Shown here: positions 41,358 to 53,600 of the stretch, one piece after another
How positions within the stretch are numbered: position 1 is the stretch's first letter
How the letters are laid out: each line of letters begins with the position of its first letter
Source: Terfezia claveryi
Taxonomy: Eukaryota; Ascomycota; Pezizomycetes; Pezizales; Pezizaceae
Assembly (NCBI GenBank): GCA_015179025.1
Contig: WHUX01000288.1
Span: 1-57,562 of the forward strand
Length of the DNA stretch: 57,562 nucleotides
Direction of reading: 5' to 3'
The notes under the pieces: model-generated
Told to the model about the DNA's origin: nothing
Seen by the model: only the letters and a program-made list of their open reading frames with translations
The model's database searches: none
Position numbers and translations under genes: made by a program

Positions 41358-42803
41358 TCACTGGGCGGGGCGAGGCTTCTGGGGGTAACGCTGGTGGAAC
41401 AGTGTGACCAAGTCCTGTGCGTTTTCCAGGTCCTCCGCTGGTTGCCAGGTCGTCTCCTCATCTCCCAGCCATTTGATCTTGTACTGCAGATGCCCATACC
41501 TCTTCCGCGAGTCCAATACTTCCTCCACCTCCCATTCTTCTTCACCTTCGATAACCACGGGGGGAGGTGGGGGGTGTTTTTGTCCTGGAAGAGGGTCCTC
41601 TGCGGCAGGCTCGATCTCAGAAACATGGACGACCGGGTGGCGTTTGATGTCCTTGGGGAACCTCAATCGATAGGTATGAGTACCCACAGCGGCCAACACC
41701 TCGAATGGACCCAAGAACTTATGGTCGAGCTTGCGAGATGGCCGCTCTGTCCGGAAGTGCCGGCTGGAGAGCTACACCTTGTCCCCTGGCTGGTATCTGG
41801 GGGCTGGCAGCCGTGATCCATTGGCATACTCAGCTTGCCTGGCTTGCGCATATCCCAGCTCAGCTTTCAGGGTACGGTGGAGTTCAGCGATTTCAACCGC
41901 GAACTCCTTAGCTGGGGGGTGGGCTTTTTGCAGGGGCGCCAGAGCATCCACGAACCGGGGGTGCCAACCGTAATTAGCCAGGAAAGGAGAGGTTTTGGAG
42001 GATTCTGAGAACTGGTTGTTCGTGGCGAATTCGCAGGTGGCCAGCAACGAAACCCAGTTATCCTGCTGGTAGTTGACGAAGGCCCGCAGATACTGCTCCA
42101 TGATGGCATTCATTCTCTCCGATTGGCCGTCCGTCTGGGGGTGATATGCCATTGACAAGCGCACTTTAATCCCCAGAAGCTCGCAGAAGGCTCTCAAAAA
42201 GTCCGAGGTGAACTGAGGGCCACGGTCAGACACGATCGATTCAGGGAGGCCATGATACCGGAATACATTATTGAGGTAGAGGTTGGCTAACTCTGGGGCA
42301 GAGCAGGTATCCCGGCAAGGTATAACATGCCTCATCTTTGTCAACCGATCAACCACCATCAGGATGGCATTGAACCCCGAGTCTTCCGGCAATCCCGTCA
42401 CGAAATCCATGGTAAGGTGCAGCCAGGGCCGATCCGGAATCTCCAGAGGTTTCAGGGTCCCGTACGGGGCATGGCGGACAGGCTTAGCACGCTTGCAAAC
42501 ATGGCAGTTCCATACGTACTGCTCTACTTCCTTCCGCTGGTCAATCCAGGTGTATTCCCTGGCCAGAAGCTCTAACGTCTTGGCCACTCCAGGGTGACCC
42601 GCCACCAGGGTATCGTGGTGTTCCTCGATCAGCCTCAGGCATAACCCTCCTCCTTCTGGTATATAGAGCTGTTCCCGGTGGTATAGGAGGCCTTCCTGGA
42701 CGGTGTACTCGGCCAGGGAGATTTTGGGGTGGCGGCGCTGGCCGGAATCTACTGCGGCGATAATTTCCTTGGCCAGGGGGTCATCCTCGTATGCCTGTCT
42801 CAC
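41358..42803 (-). pseudogene. Young gypsy integrase and chromodomain
   Basis: The frame from 42803 contains the H2C2 domain (HHDTLVAGHPG ... CHVCKRAKP), the DDE core with LTMDFVTGLP, IVSDRGPQFTS and TDGQSERMN, and the GPF/Y-type C-terminal region. TAG at 41772-41774 replaces Trp (TGG) after QPGDKV; beyond it the same frame continues to GPFEVLAAVG and the chromodomain EWEVEEVLDSRKRYGHLQYK and IKWLGDEETTWQPAEDL. All catalytic acids are present, so only this stop and upstream lesions break it. The chromodomain would target insertion to modified chromatin. Confidence 0.9.
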
Positions 42804-42824
42804 CAGTTGTCGGAGGTCAGCTCT

Positions 42825-43015
42825 CGCCTCAGCCTCCGCTTCAGCATTAGCCTCAGCTTCAGCATTAACCTCAGCTTCAGCATTAGCCTCAGCTTCAGCA
42901 TTACCTCAGCTTCAGCATTAGCCTCAGCTTCAGCATTAGCCTCAGCTTCAGCATTAGCCTCAGCTTCAGCATTAGCCTCAGCTTCAGCATCAGCCCCAGC
43001 CTCAGCTTCAGCAAG
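42825..43015. repeat. 18-bp tandem repeat inside gypsy Pol (Ala-Asn-Ala-Glu-Ala-Glu)
   Basis: GCTAATGCTGAAGCTGAG-type units (ANAEAE) repeat about nine to ten times between RNase H and integrase. One unit lost a base at about 42902-42906, shifting frame within the array. The RIP-mutated relative at 50125-50200 carries a shorter version (TNTNTNT...). Confidence 0.9.
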
Positions 43016-43071
43016 GACATTGGCCGCTAGATCAAGGTTTTCGGGCTTCAATACCACCTGATTTTGGTATT

Positions 43072-45207
43072 TTAGCCTTTCATCCCCCCCTTAGGGAGGT
43101 CACCTGATCTCCTAGTCAAGGCGTCCGGTTTCCCACCAGCCTTGCCTGGCCGGTATTTGATCTTGAAGTTGAACCGAGATAAGAACTCCGACCACCTGGC
43201 CTGCCGTCGGTTAAGCAGTTTGGTGGTGGTGAAATACTCAAGGTTCTTATGATCGGACAACACCTCGATAATCCCCTTGGCTGACTCCAGATGTGGCCTC
43301 CACTCCTCGAATGCTCGCACGATGGCCATCAGCTCCTTGTCGTAGATCTCGTAGTTGCACTCAGCCGGGGAGTGCTTTTTCGAGAAGTAGGCCACTGGGT
43401 GGAGGATACCGTCATCATCGTTCTGAGACAGGATTCCCGCGGACACATAGTCGGAGGCATCGTTTCGACAACACACTCCTGGTCAGGGTTGAAATGGGCG
43501 AGGATCGGGGCTGAGCAGAAGGCTTCCTTGAGCTTCTCGAAGGCCGACTGGGCTTCTGGATTCCACTGGAAGCGCTGGCCTCTTTCCATGCCCTTGGTCT
43601 TGGTTAATGCTGTCAGTGGTGCCACATTCTCGAATATCCCAGATGAACCGGCGGTAGAAATTGGCAAAGCCCAAGAAGGCCTGTACATCCTTGAGGTTGG
43701 CAGGGGTTTCCCAATCCTGGATTGCAGTAACCTTGGCAGGGTCCATTCTGATACCGTCCGTGGTTATTATCAGGCCCAGGTACTTCACCTCTTGGACGTG
43801 GAATTTGCATTTCTCGGGTTTAAGGTATAACCCAGCTTGTTCCAGCTTCTCTAGCACCTGCCGGACATGGATTTTGTGTTCCGCTAGGGTATCCGAGTAG
43901 ATGAGGATATCGTCCAGGTAGGCGGTGCAGAATACGTCCAGAAAGTCCCGCAGAGTGTCATTGATAAAGTGCTGAAAAGAGGTGGGGGCGTTGGTTAAGC
44001 CGAAAGGCATCACATTGTACTCAAAATGGCCATATCGCGTCCGGAAGGCAGTTTTCCACTCCTCCCCCTTAGCAATTCTAACCAAGTTGTATGCCCCTCT
44101 CAGATCCAATTTGGTGAACCATTTTGCCTTGGAAAGCCTGGCTAATGTCTCCTGGATCAGGGGCAAGGGGTATCTATTCTTGACCGTTATCTCGTTCAGG
44201 CCACGATAATCAACACACAACCGAAGAGAGCTATCCGACTTCTTCACGAACAGCACCGGGGCACCCGCTGGAGAGGAGCTGTGGCGAATGAAGCTCTTGT
44301 TGAGGTTTTCCTCCAGATACTTTTTCAGAGCTTCCAGTTCCATCCGGGACATCCCATAGAGAGGTCCATAAGGGGGGGTCTTACCTTCTACCAGCGGGAT
44401 TGTGTGGTCGTATGGTCGATGGGGGGCAAGCTTCTCCGCAGCTTTTTCCGAGAACAGGTCAATAAATTCATGGTATTCCCCCGGAACCATGGATTTCCAC
44501 TCCTCCTTGGATCTCGTCTTGTTAATCTCTAGGTTCACTTTATGTATGGACAGGGCATGAGCCTTCAGCTTGTGCCTCCTGGTGAGGTAAGCGAAAGCCC
44601 CTGCTCCGATAAAGCTAACATTCAGAGGTTTTGGAGGCAGTACAACAGGGGGAATTGGGGGGACAGGGGGATTGGCACCGCTGTGCACATGCTGATGTAC
44701 TACCTGAGTCGGGTGAGTTATCGGGGGTGGCAAGGCACACAGCCCAGTAATGGTGGCCTTTGGATTTCCGCAGTGTTTTTGGCAATACTGGCTATTGAAC
44801 TGCAGGGTGTACGAGCCAAAGCTGACCGATACATTGTGCATTCTAAGCCAGGGGATTCCGAGGACAATTGGGTATTTTAGCTTAGTGACGAACATGGGGA
44901 GGTTGGCATTGGAGTGATCCCCCACCAGGGCAGGCAAGCACGCAATATCGGTGATATCCCCGGAGGAGATGGGTCGACCGTCAATAACATCCAAGACACG
45001 GGGGGTTTTGAGCTTGGACATGGGTATAGAGAATTTACTGACAAAGGCTTGGTCAATGAATGCAATTCCTGAAGCTCCGCAATCTATAAGTGCTGACGTA
45101 TTGATTGTTCTATCATTGATTCTGAGGGAGATAGATACAACAAAATGCTCGCTGAACAAGCGAGATTCATCAATAGTGGAAGAAACAGAAATTGCAGACA
45201 AAGACAA
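43072..45207 (-). pseudogene. Young gypsy protease, reverse transcriptase and RNase H
   Basis: The long open part (45207-43483) has the protease site ALIDCGASGIAFID (about 45090) and the RT with KLDLRGAYNLVRI, FGLTNAPTSFQHFIN and AYLDDILIYSD (about 43910). A frameshift near 43645 moves the tether region (FENVAPLTALTKTKG) to another frame, and a second near 43470 brings in RNase [23 protein letters not shown] and [11 protein letters not shown] third one-base change near 43080 leads into the repeat linker. Apart from these indels the enzyme motifs are intact. Confidence 0.9.
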
Positions 45208-45242
45208 ATGGCCTGGGGCAGGTCCCTTGCTAGTGTCAGTAA

Positions 45243-46449
45243 CTAGGCAAGGGACAGGGCTTTTCCCGACTCATCAACCTCCTCAATCCTGGGCACTGGG
45301 GTATCGGAGATAGCGTGGATGGCGAGGGAGCGATTCTTTCGAAGGGGGCAAGCCGCAATGAAGTGGTCGGCCTTCCCACAGGCTATGCATAGCCCATTAT
45401 TCCGGCGGCGATCTCTCTCCTCCTGGGTTAACCGTGGCCTACCTGCGGATAGGTCCATAGGCGCGGCACCACCTGTCACGAGAGAGGGGTGCGCGGGTTT
45501 ATTGGCCGAGGCCGGGACTTGGGCAGGCTTGGGGGTCGGTTGTTATTGGTGTTGCTGTGGTTGGTATTGCTGTGGTTGCTGAGGTGAGCGGGTGGCAGGG
45601 TGGAAGGTAAGGCGGTGTCTCAACCTAGCCATCCGTTGTTCCACCCTGGATGCCTGGTTGATTAATTCGTCGAGACTCTTGGTCTCTGGGAGGGTGACCA
45701 TGGCCTGTTGAAGTTCGTCATTCAGTCCCTCCTGGAACTGCTCGAGCTTTGACTGGTCGTTCCACAATACTTCTGCTGCCAGCCTGGAGAACTCTGCCAC
45801 ATATGTGGACAAATCCGAATTACGTTGTTTCAGGGCTCGGAGGGCTCGGCTAGCCGTGCCCACGGCATCGGGGTCCCCAAAAGCCCTGTCTAGAATAGCG
45901 AAGAGTGCCGGGATGCCGTCCAGCTTAATCCCAGTCTCGAGGACATATGGCTGGATTTGATCTACTGCCTTACCCTCCAGCAGGGCAAAGACATAAGCCA
46001 ATCGGTGTTGCTCGGATGGGAATCTGGCTGAGTCCCCATTGAGTTTGAGGTTTACCGAGTTCTTCCAAGCTCGGAGGCGAGCCCTATCCCCATTGAATTT
46101 GGGGGGGTTGGAATACTTTCGGTTTTGGCGGTTGGTGCGGAGGGTGGGGTTGCCGACATAGCGGCCATAGCGCGGTTGAGGGTCTGGATCGTGGTTCGCT
46201 CGTTGGCCAGAGCGATGGTGGCATTGTCAAGGTCGTTTTGGAGTACTGTGATTTCTTCATCGGCGGATCTCAGTTTTCGTTCAGCCACGACCAAGCTATT
46301 GCCGAGTTCGGCCCCGATGGCATCCATGGCCTCGAAGATGTCGATGATCTCTCGACGATAGGCATTCAATTCGTTCGGTCCTGAGGGTATAGGGGAGTTC
46401 CTCTAGGTTTGAAACCTGACAGGGGTGGTGGGAGAGCTGCTCCTGACAT
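45243..46449 (-). pseudogene. Young gypsy Gag with CCHC knuckle
   Basis: Likely start ATG 46449 (MSGAALPPPLSG). One frameshift near 46375 leads to LNAYRREIIDIFEAMDAIG; a second, from a one-base loss in a seven-C run at 46101-46107, leads to FNGDRARLRAWKNSV and LAYVFALLEGKAVDQIQPYV, the retrotransposon Gag domain. TAA at 45543-45545 (CAA to TAA) breaks the same frame before CIACGKADHFIAAC, the zinc knuckle, ending at 45243. Pol lies in another frame, so Gag and Pol would need a frameshift or have been separated by an indel. Confidence 0.85.
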
Positions 46450-46485
46450 GACTGCGTACCAGTTGGTCCAAAGGCTCCAACGTAG

Positions 46486-46944
46486 TGTAACGAGGGCTCC
46501 GGGGACAAGGCGACCAAGGGGTACGCCGGGGCGAGGACAGGGACGAGGTAACACACACGTAGGAACGCTACGTGTGTGATCAGGGGAAAGGCTAGGGGCA
46601 AGGGCAAGAGGCAAGAGGGGCAGAAGGCAAGGAGCACGAGACACGCGGAGGCAGTTGCCGCGTGTGTCGGAGGGGGGCAGCTGTGCTGCAGAGTTATTCA
46701 CAGGACAAGGCAAGACGAGGGGTGTACAAGGGAGGTACACCTTCGCGGAGAGACAAGGTCCTGTATTAGGTATACAAGACGTTGGATAGGGATCCAACGA
46801 GAGGGTGGGGAGAGCAAGCTATATATACAGGCTTCCTTCCTGGCCAAGGCCATCGGAAGGAATAAGGTTCCCGAGACCCCTTATCTCGGGAGTCGAGATA
46901 ACAACAACGAGGTCAGACTAGGCTGGGAAGGGACGGTTGTGACA
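46486..46944 (-). repeat. 5' LTR of young gypsy
   Basis: Same ends as the 3' LTR. The sequence just after it on the minus strand (CTACGTTGGAGCCTTTGG) shows no obvious tRNA-complementary primer site, so the priming mode is open. The first Gag ATG follows within about 40 bp. Confidence 0.95.
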
Positions 46945-46949
46945 CAAAC

Positions 46950-48450
46950 CATCAATAGCTGCATTAGCTAGTTTGTTAACTAATACTTGAAGTTCAGTGT
47001 CATCTATAGCTTTCAGATGCTGTTTTATTTGCTGGTGAAGGTGACAGACTCCTCAGTTATTAGCAAGAGTGGCTGGAACACCTCCAGTTGTAATAGATAT
47101 TAATGGAGCTTTTAGATCAGCTGCTGCAGTACTAGTATATTGACCTAAAACTCGATATAGATTGAATGGATGAATCCCTGTAGTTTTGAATGCAGACAGA
47201 ATATTTTTGAGTGTATATGCTAATATTTGAGCCTCATGGAAGTGTTTAATTAGTAGTAGTTGTAGTTCAATATTGATAGAGGCTTATACACTTTAGGGTC
47301 TTGGTATTCGACTAGATACTTATAGAAGGAAATTTCTTTTACTAATTGCTTTTCCAGTTAAGCATAAATAATCTTCTCCTCAAAGTCCATAATATTTTTG
47401 CAAAGGTCCAAATAGTCTGACATTTAGAGGTTGGAGAATATGTGTGGCATGTGGTATTAGGTAAAAGAGCTTAATTTGGTTTTTACTATAAAACCGAAGA
47501 AAGTCTATACTGAAATATAAGTTATATCTATTAACAACTAGTAAACACTTTTTATTTGGATTCCTCATACTAAAGTCCATTAGTTAATAATAGAAATTAA
47601 AAGGATAAGTAGATTATAAATACTACTTCTGAGTAAGAGGATCAAATAATAAACATAAATATTCTAAACCAAGAACTTGATTTGTCCAACCTTTAAGTGA
47701 AATAGAGAATACTGTATCTTTATCTTTTTCATCAAAAACATTATGCCATTATGCGAGCTGTAATTTACCCTTATAGATAATTATGGGAAGTAGAAAGGTT
47801 CCATTAGCTGCAACTGTCTCTATTATAGTAATTAATTCCTAGTTGCTATTTTTCATTAATGGTAGACTCTTTCTACCTCATAGACAAATCACTTTGATAC
47901 AAGCAGACTTTCCCATTTGTAGGCCCTTTTTATCTATATTATATAGATTGTATGGTTTGATGGCATTTTACTTTATTAGAGGACCAAGAATATTGAATGA
48001 CTGCTTAAGTAGCTTCAGATCTAAGCTCATAATTTGCTGCTTTTTAACTTGTATACTGAACTTAGATATAAGGTGTGGATGGCAATCTAAAAACCAACTA
48101 ATTCAGTGCTTCCCTAAGTATACTATTTGTTCTATTTGGCCTTTCTACTCTACTAATATCTTTAAAGCAGTTTCTTGCATACTATCCACTTACATTGAAA
48201 AACCATAATGATCCATATCTTCAATTTGCCTAACTATAGACTGCTTCTCAACTACCCTCAGTATCTGATCCAACTCATATGCCTTTCGCCTTAACTTATG
48301 ACCTTTTAAATGGGCATGCACTGTACTTTTGGGCAATCCTTAGCTCTCAGCTGCCTGACATATGCTTGGGTACTTACTTGTCTTATATCCTTGAATTGCC
48401 TTAACAATATTAGCCTCGATTGCCACTTCTTTAAGTTGATATGGTTTAAC
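46950..48450 (-). pseudogene. Pogo transposase N-terminal and catalytic part (heavily RIP-mutated piece)
   Basis: From about 48440: AIQGYKTSKYPSICQAAES, GLPKSTVHAHLKGHKLRRKA (HTH_psq/CENP-B-like), DHYGFSM and WISWFLDCHPHL; then LLVVNRYNLYFSIDF (usual VDGHNSH) and YLIPHATHILQPLNVRLFGP at 47530-47400, and NKLANAAIDGL at the gypsy junction. The sequence is very AT-rich with many stops, and catalytic positions are altered (VDG to VNR, PLD to PLN). Confidence 0.8.
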
Positions 48451-48602
48451 TCATCCCATATTGCTACTTTAGTCATTGACAAGTTGTCTAGAGTATTACT
48501 TGTTGTGAGGTAGGGCTTAAAAAGTAAGGTAATATAGAAAAAGCAATATGAGACATTGTGTCCTGCATCTCTATTGTATCTCGCTTCCCGTTATATATAG
48601 TA

Positions 48603-50285
48603 CAAGCTGAAGGTACATGCCCTCTTTATATATAATATAAACCTGGAAGTTAATAAGACAAGGTCCAAAGAAGAGTGAAAGTCTATAGTCCTTGACAAAT
48701 ACTATGAATTTATTAACCTGTTCTTAAAAAAAGCTATAGAAAAACTCACACTAGTATACCAACTATATATAATTATACAATCCTACTGATTGAGGGAAAA
48801 ACCCTCCCTTATAGCCTACTCTATAGAATGTCCTATATAGAACTAAAAGCCCTGAAAAAGTACTTGGAGAGAAACTTTAGTAAGAGCTTTATTTAGTATA
48901 GCTCTTCTCTAATAGGTACCCCTATACTATTTATAAAGAAGTCAGATAGCTTACTTCAGTTATATGTAGATTATTATAGCATGAATAAAATAACAATTAA
49001 AAACAGGTACCCCTTACCCCTGATCTAGGAAATATTGGCTAGGTTATCAAAGGCAAAATAGTTTACTAAGCTAGATTTAATAGAAGCCTATAACCTAGTA
49101 TAGATAGATAAAGGTGAGGAATAGAAAATAGCTTTCTATACTTAATATAGTTATTTTAAGTATAATATTATACCTTTTGGGTTGACTAATACTCTAGTAT
49201 CTTTCCAGCACTTTATTAATAATACTCTGTAAGACTTTTTAGATATATTCTATACTATATACCTAGATAATATTTTTATCAATACAAATTCCCTAGTAGA
49301 ATATAGGATCTATATCAGGTAGGTCTTAGAGAAGCTAGAACAAGTTAGATTATACCTGAAGCCAGAAAAATATAAGTTTTATATATAAGAGGTTAAGTAT
49401 TTGAGATTAATTATTACTATTAAGAGCATCAGATAAAGTAGTAGCAATTTAGAAGTAAGAGACCTTGGCTAACCTAAAAGATATATAGGCCTTTTTAGAA
49501 TTAACTAATTTCTACTAATAGTTCATATTGAGCTATTTGAAGATTATAGTACTTCTGACAGTATTAACAAAGATAAAAAACTTGGAGAAGAATTTATGAT
49601 TTCAGTGGAACTTAGTAGTCTAGGCTACCTTCAATAATCTTAAAATAGCCTTCTGCTCAGTCCCAATCCTAGCCTATTTTTACCCTAATCATGAGTGTAT
49701 TATTAAAACTGATACCTCTAACTATGTATCTACTAGAATACTATCCTAGAATAATAATAATGGTATTCTTTATCTAGTAGCATATTTCCCTAAAAAGTAC
49801 TCACTAATAGCATATAATTATGAGATCTATAACAAAGAAATATTAGCTATTATAGAAGTATTTAAGGAATGGAAACCTCACCTAGAATCAGTAAAGAAGA
49901 TTATTGAGGTTCTCTTTGACTACAAAAACCTAGAGTACTTTACAACTACTAAATTGTTAAACTACTAGTAGGCTAAGTAGTTAAAGTTCTTAACTCATTT
50001 TAACTTTAAGATCAAGTATTAGCCTGGAAAGGCTAAAGGTAAGCTAGATGCACTAACTAGTAGAAGATCAAAAGATCTTCCTAAAGAAGGAAATAAAAGA
50101 CTAAAGTACTAGAATCAGGTAGTATTGAAACCAAAGAGTCTTGACCTTATAGCTAATACTATTACTAAAGCTAATACTAATACTAATACTAATACTAAAG
50201 CTAATCTCCTTCTATATATATATCAAGTACATGTAGAAGACCCTCTAGTTAAGGAAATAGTTGCTATAGTAGAATCTAGATCATC
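48603..50285 (+). pseudogene. Older gypsy, right piece: RT, RNase H and linker, heavily RIP-mutated
   Basis: Resumes the frame of 39838-40097: KLKVHALF..NINLEVNKTRSKEE-stop, then ALKKYLERNFSKSFI-stop, [24 protein letters not shown] and FGLTNTLVSFQHF (about 48830-49210), YLDNIFI, and later RNase H SYDKEI-like and [15 protein letters not shown]. These align residue by residue with the young gypsy Pol, with Gln, Trp and Arg codons turned into stops. It ends in the repeat linker plus VHVEDPLVKEIVAIV, the first integrase-region residues. Confidence 0.9.
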
Positions 50286-50686
50286 AGCACAAAAAAAGTG
50301 GTGTTTAGATGTATGGCCCAGTATCTAGATGTGAGAGCTTAAGTGAGTACATCCTATGCATCCTATACATCTAGACATCTGGCTGTATTGCAACACAATT
50401 AGAATAATAGTAGCATACCTGCTACCTCATAATATAATCTAGATACCAGTAGTGCATCTGCTGCTTCATATAACAAACCTAACACTATTTGTAATTTTAG
50501 TACTATCTAGTATAAATTACTTGCATACAATTTAATAAATATACTGACTCTGTAACTTCTTAGATATCTATATATATATATCCTTAAACTTTTAGACTAT
50601 GGAATACTCTATATATATTCTATTCAAATTCTTTTATTGATCTGCTAGCTATATGTTCATTTATTATTCTACTAGCTATATGTAAT
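50286..50686. other. AT-rich junction between gypsy relict and Plavaka-like relict
   Basis: TA-rich sequence with short inverted words around 50310-50390 (ATCTAGATGT / ACATCTAGACATC). No coding signal was recognised. Confidence 0.35.
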
Positions 50687-53600
50687 CTAGTAACTATCAT
50701 AAATATTATTCCATATATATAGATCAATATAGTTGTTAATAATATAAAGCTCCCCATTATAGATTAAGACTAGTTGAGCCATACCCTCTATATTCACAAT
50801 TCTTATTATATGATTCTTTGATAGCAATCTAACATACATTATACCTTCTAAGCCGTTAGACATTAATGATCCTACTATTGTTATTAGTAAAATATAAGCA
50901 AGGCAGTATGTATCTTTGGCTACCATATCTCATAGTTTGAATAAAGTATTTAGTTTAGCAGAAACCTTGCTATCAAGTCCACCAGGGACCTTCTCCTGTA
51001 CTGACTTACAACATTAGACAAATACTCAGTTATACTTTTCATCTTAGTTTCAGAATAACTTATCTCTAGTGCATTATATATAGTATAGCATATATCTATC
51101 ATTATTGAATATTGGAACCGTAACTTGGAGAGTATGAAATACCTCTAATAGGACATTGTATAGATATGTAATATCGGTTTTGGGGTTGGAGGACTAGGCA
51201 TAATGATTGCACCTAAGATAGGTTATTGTTAGTGCTCTGATGTCTAGTAGCTGGGAAAGTTTCTCTAATTTATCCAGATTATATATATCTATTATAGTTA
51301 GTAGTCTTTATAACTTATATCTAGTCACCTCAAGAGCAGTATCACTAAACAGATATAAACCCTTGCATGTCGAATGAATAATGCTCCTTATTTTATCAGG
51401 CATGTAGGGAAGATCAGCAATCTATTGTTCAAGATTTCTTTCCTATATAGTGAAATAGTATGCCTATATGTAAGACTGAAGGATTTGTAGCAATGCATTG
51501 ATATAGTTACTGTAATGGTATGCATCTTTAAGAGGCTTATATAAAGCTTTATAGATCTCTATTGAATATTGTGAGAGAGATCTATATTTGGCTATTTGTT
51601 CTATGAAATACAATATTAAATACATCTTTGGAAAGTTGTAGTGTACACTACTAGTAAGGGTCCCATTCACTAATTCCTTAGTTTCTAGTTGCAACTCCTG
51701 CTAGAGCTTATGTCATTTAGAGGGTATAGTAGGATATAATTTATCCAATACTAGTAGATGGTGATGTTCTATATAAAGTTCTTTTAATACTACTTTTGCT
51801 ATAGCCTTAGTAGACTTTATTGTACAAAAATAGAGGAACACCTCTTTATGTTTATGAAAGTTTTTAAGGTAATCCCTTATTAATTAGATTGTTCTCAGAG
51901 TATGTACTTTGTATTGTACAATAAGAATGAAGTCTATTAAATATGGAACATAGAGTATTGCCTTGTTATAAGATGCTCTATATTAGGTTTCAATTGCAAG
52001 GACATCTGATCTTCTAGTGAGTGTAGCTGTAAACACTACTAGAAGTACCTATAGTAGATTGCACATTTCCTTACCCTACGATTAGGTGATAGAATGATAT
52101 GCCTTGTTTGGCCTAGTAAACTTTTGGAAGGGTGGTAATTAAGACTATATATAATTGAATACTGAAAGATATCTAATATAATCTAGGAATTCCTGGATCT
52201 ACTTTATTAGGTAGGTAAGCATCTCTAGGAGAAGTGTATATAAAGTATCCTTATAAAAAAGAGTATAAGGTTTAAAGTTAGGGAGATGCTAAAGGGTATT
52301 ATTGATCCTCTTAACATCATTAGATTCAAGCACGTGTAGGTTGGATTTATAGTATATAGTAGTATACTGGAAATGTTGCCATATATTATATGGTATATCT
52401 GAAAGATCTCCAAATTCATTAGGAGAGGCAATATAGACTAGGCATCTGTTGGAAAGAATACTATGGATCATGATATTCTCTATGTAGTCTGCCAACCAGG
52501 CAGATAGCTTAGGCATACAGTTACATACCTTTTTATCACAACATACTATCTCAGTCCCTTGCTGAATTCTTGTATTAGCTAAGAAACTGAGTATAGAACT
52601 CAGGATCCTATATGTAACCTAAAGGGCATTTAATTCCTGAGCCTTGACAGAGTGCCCAGAAATTCTATTAAAGCATTTCGGAGGGATCAAAAGTAAGGCA
52701 ATAGAAATCTATATATACATGGTTAGTTTATTATAAATAGTAGATTTGATATTCTTAATACTCATATATAGCAGCCATAACTTCCTGTTCCCAAAGAAGT
52801 TGGTGAGATGGGTTTAATCCAATGCCAAAAGGACTAGGACTACCATACACCTGATGGGAACTTGCTTCTAGAAGATATAAGTAAGCAGCTATAGTAAAGT
52901 AATTTAATTAGAGTACATACTTATTGATTCTACTATTATAATCTGTATTTAGCTCAAAATATATTCTCTCATTATCTAAGTTGAACAAGTTTACCAATTA
53001 CCAAAGTATATATTTCATAAAGGCTCACTGCTACAATAAATATTTGATATAATCTATTATATTATAATAGTAGAAATTGGCCTTGGGATGCTTAGTATAT
53101 TAAACTAATTCTGTTACCTACTTAGGATCAGTAACTATTTTGTCAGTTTGTCTAGTGAATGTGTATCCTAATTTAAAGGAGACACCAGATATCAGGGGGT
53201 TAGTAGGTGACCCTAACAAGATGTTTTCCTAAAAAAAATCATCAATCATAGTAAGGAACACCTTGCTAAAAGTAAAAAATTGGGCCAGCTTAAAATCATG
53301 GGTATTATAGAAGGGATGAAGATAATTGTATCCTGGTAATTGCTGTACTGAGAATAGAAAATCTTGAAGTAGTTGGCCAGCTTGATATTCAGCTGGCAAC
53401 TACTGAATCTGGTCAGTTTTATATACTTTGGTATTAGAGAGGGAATTGGCAGATTCCTGAATTAGTTCTATATCTAGGTTATTTGCTAGATCATCAATAT
53501 CATTATGTTTCATGAGCTTGAAATCTCTGTAGAGTTATTGTATTTGGTTGAGGTCATATCCATTAATATTTTGACTAAAGTTATCCTTATCCTTATCATT

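Larger units (their letters stand above)
40690..46944 (-). mobile_element. Young chromodomain Ty3/gypsy retrotransposon (6255 bp), TSD CAAAC
   Basis: Two LTRs of 460 and 459 bp (40690-41149 and 46486-46944) differ at about six positions, all transitions plus one indel. CAAAC flanks both sides (40685-40689, 46945-46949). The polypurine tract AAAGGGGGGAT lies next to the 3' LTR (41152-41162). The order on the minus strand is Gag, protease, RT, RNase H, alanine/glutamate repeat linker, integrase, chromodomain. Point stops and frameshifts inactivate it, but near-identical LTRs show it inserted recently. Confidence 0.95.
40100..48600 (-). mobile_element. Third pogo-like transposon, split by the young gypsy
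   Basis: Ends CTGTATATGACGGGGAAGC (left) and, as reverse complement, CTATATATAACGGGAAGC (right) form terminal inverted repeats flanked by TA (40098-40099, 48601-48602). Removing the 6255-bp gypsy plus its 5-bp duplication leaves about 2.24 kb, the usual pogo size. It interrupts the old gypsy reading frame between RRY and KLK. Confidence 0.85.

Noticed and set aside
42703..43061. Ala/Ser-rich plus-strand proteins
   Set aside because: They are the antisense reading of the 18-bp repeat in gypsy Pol.
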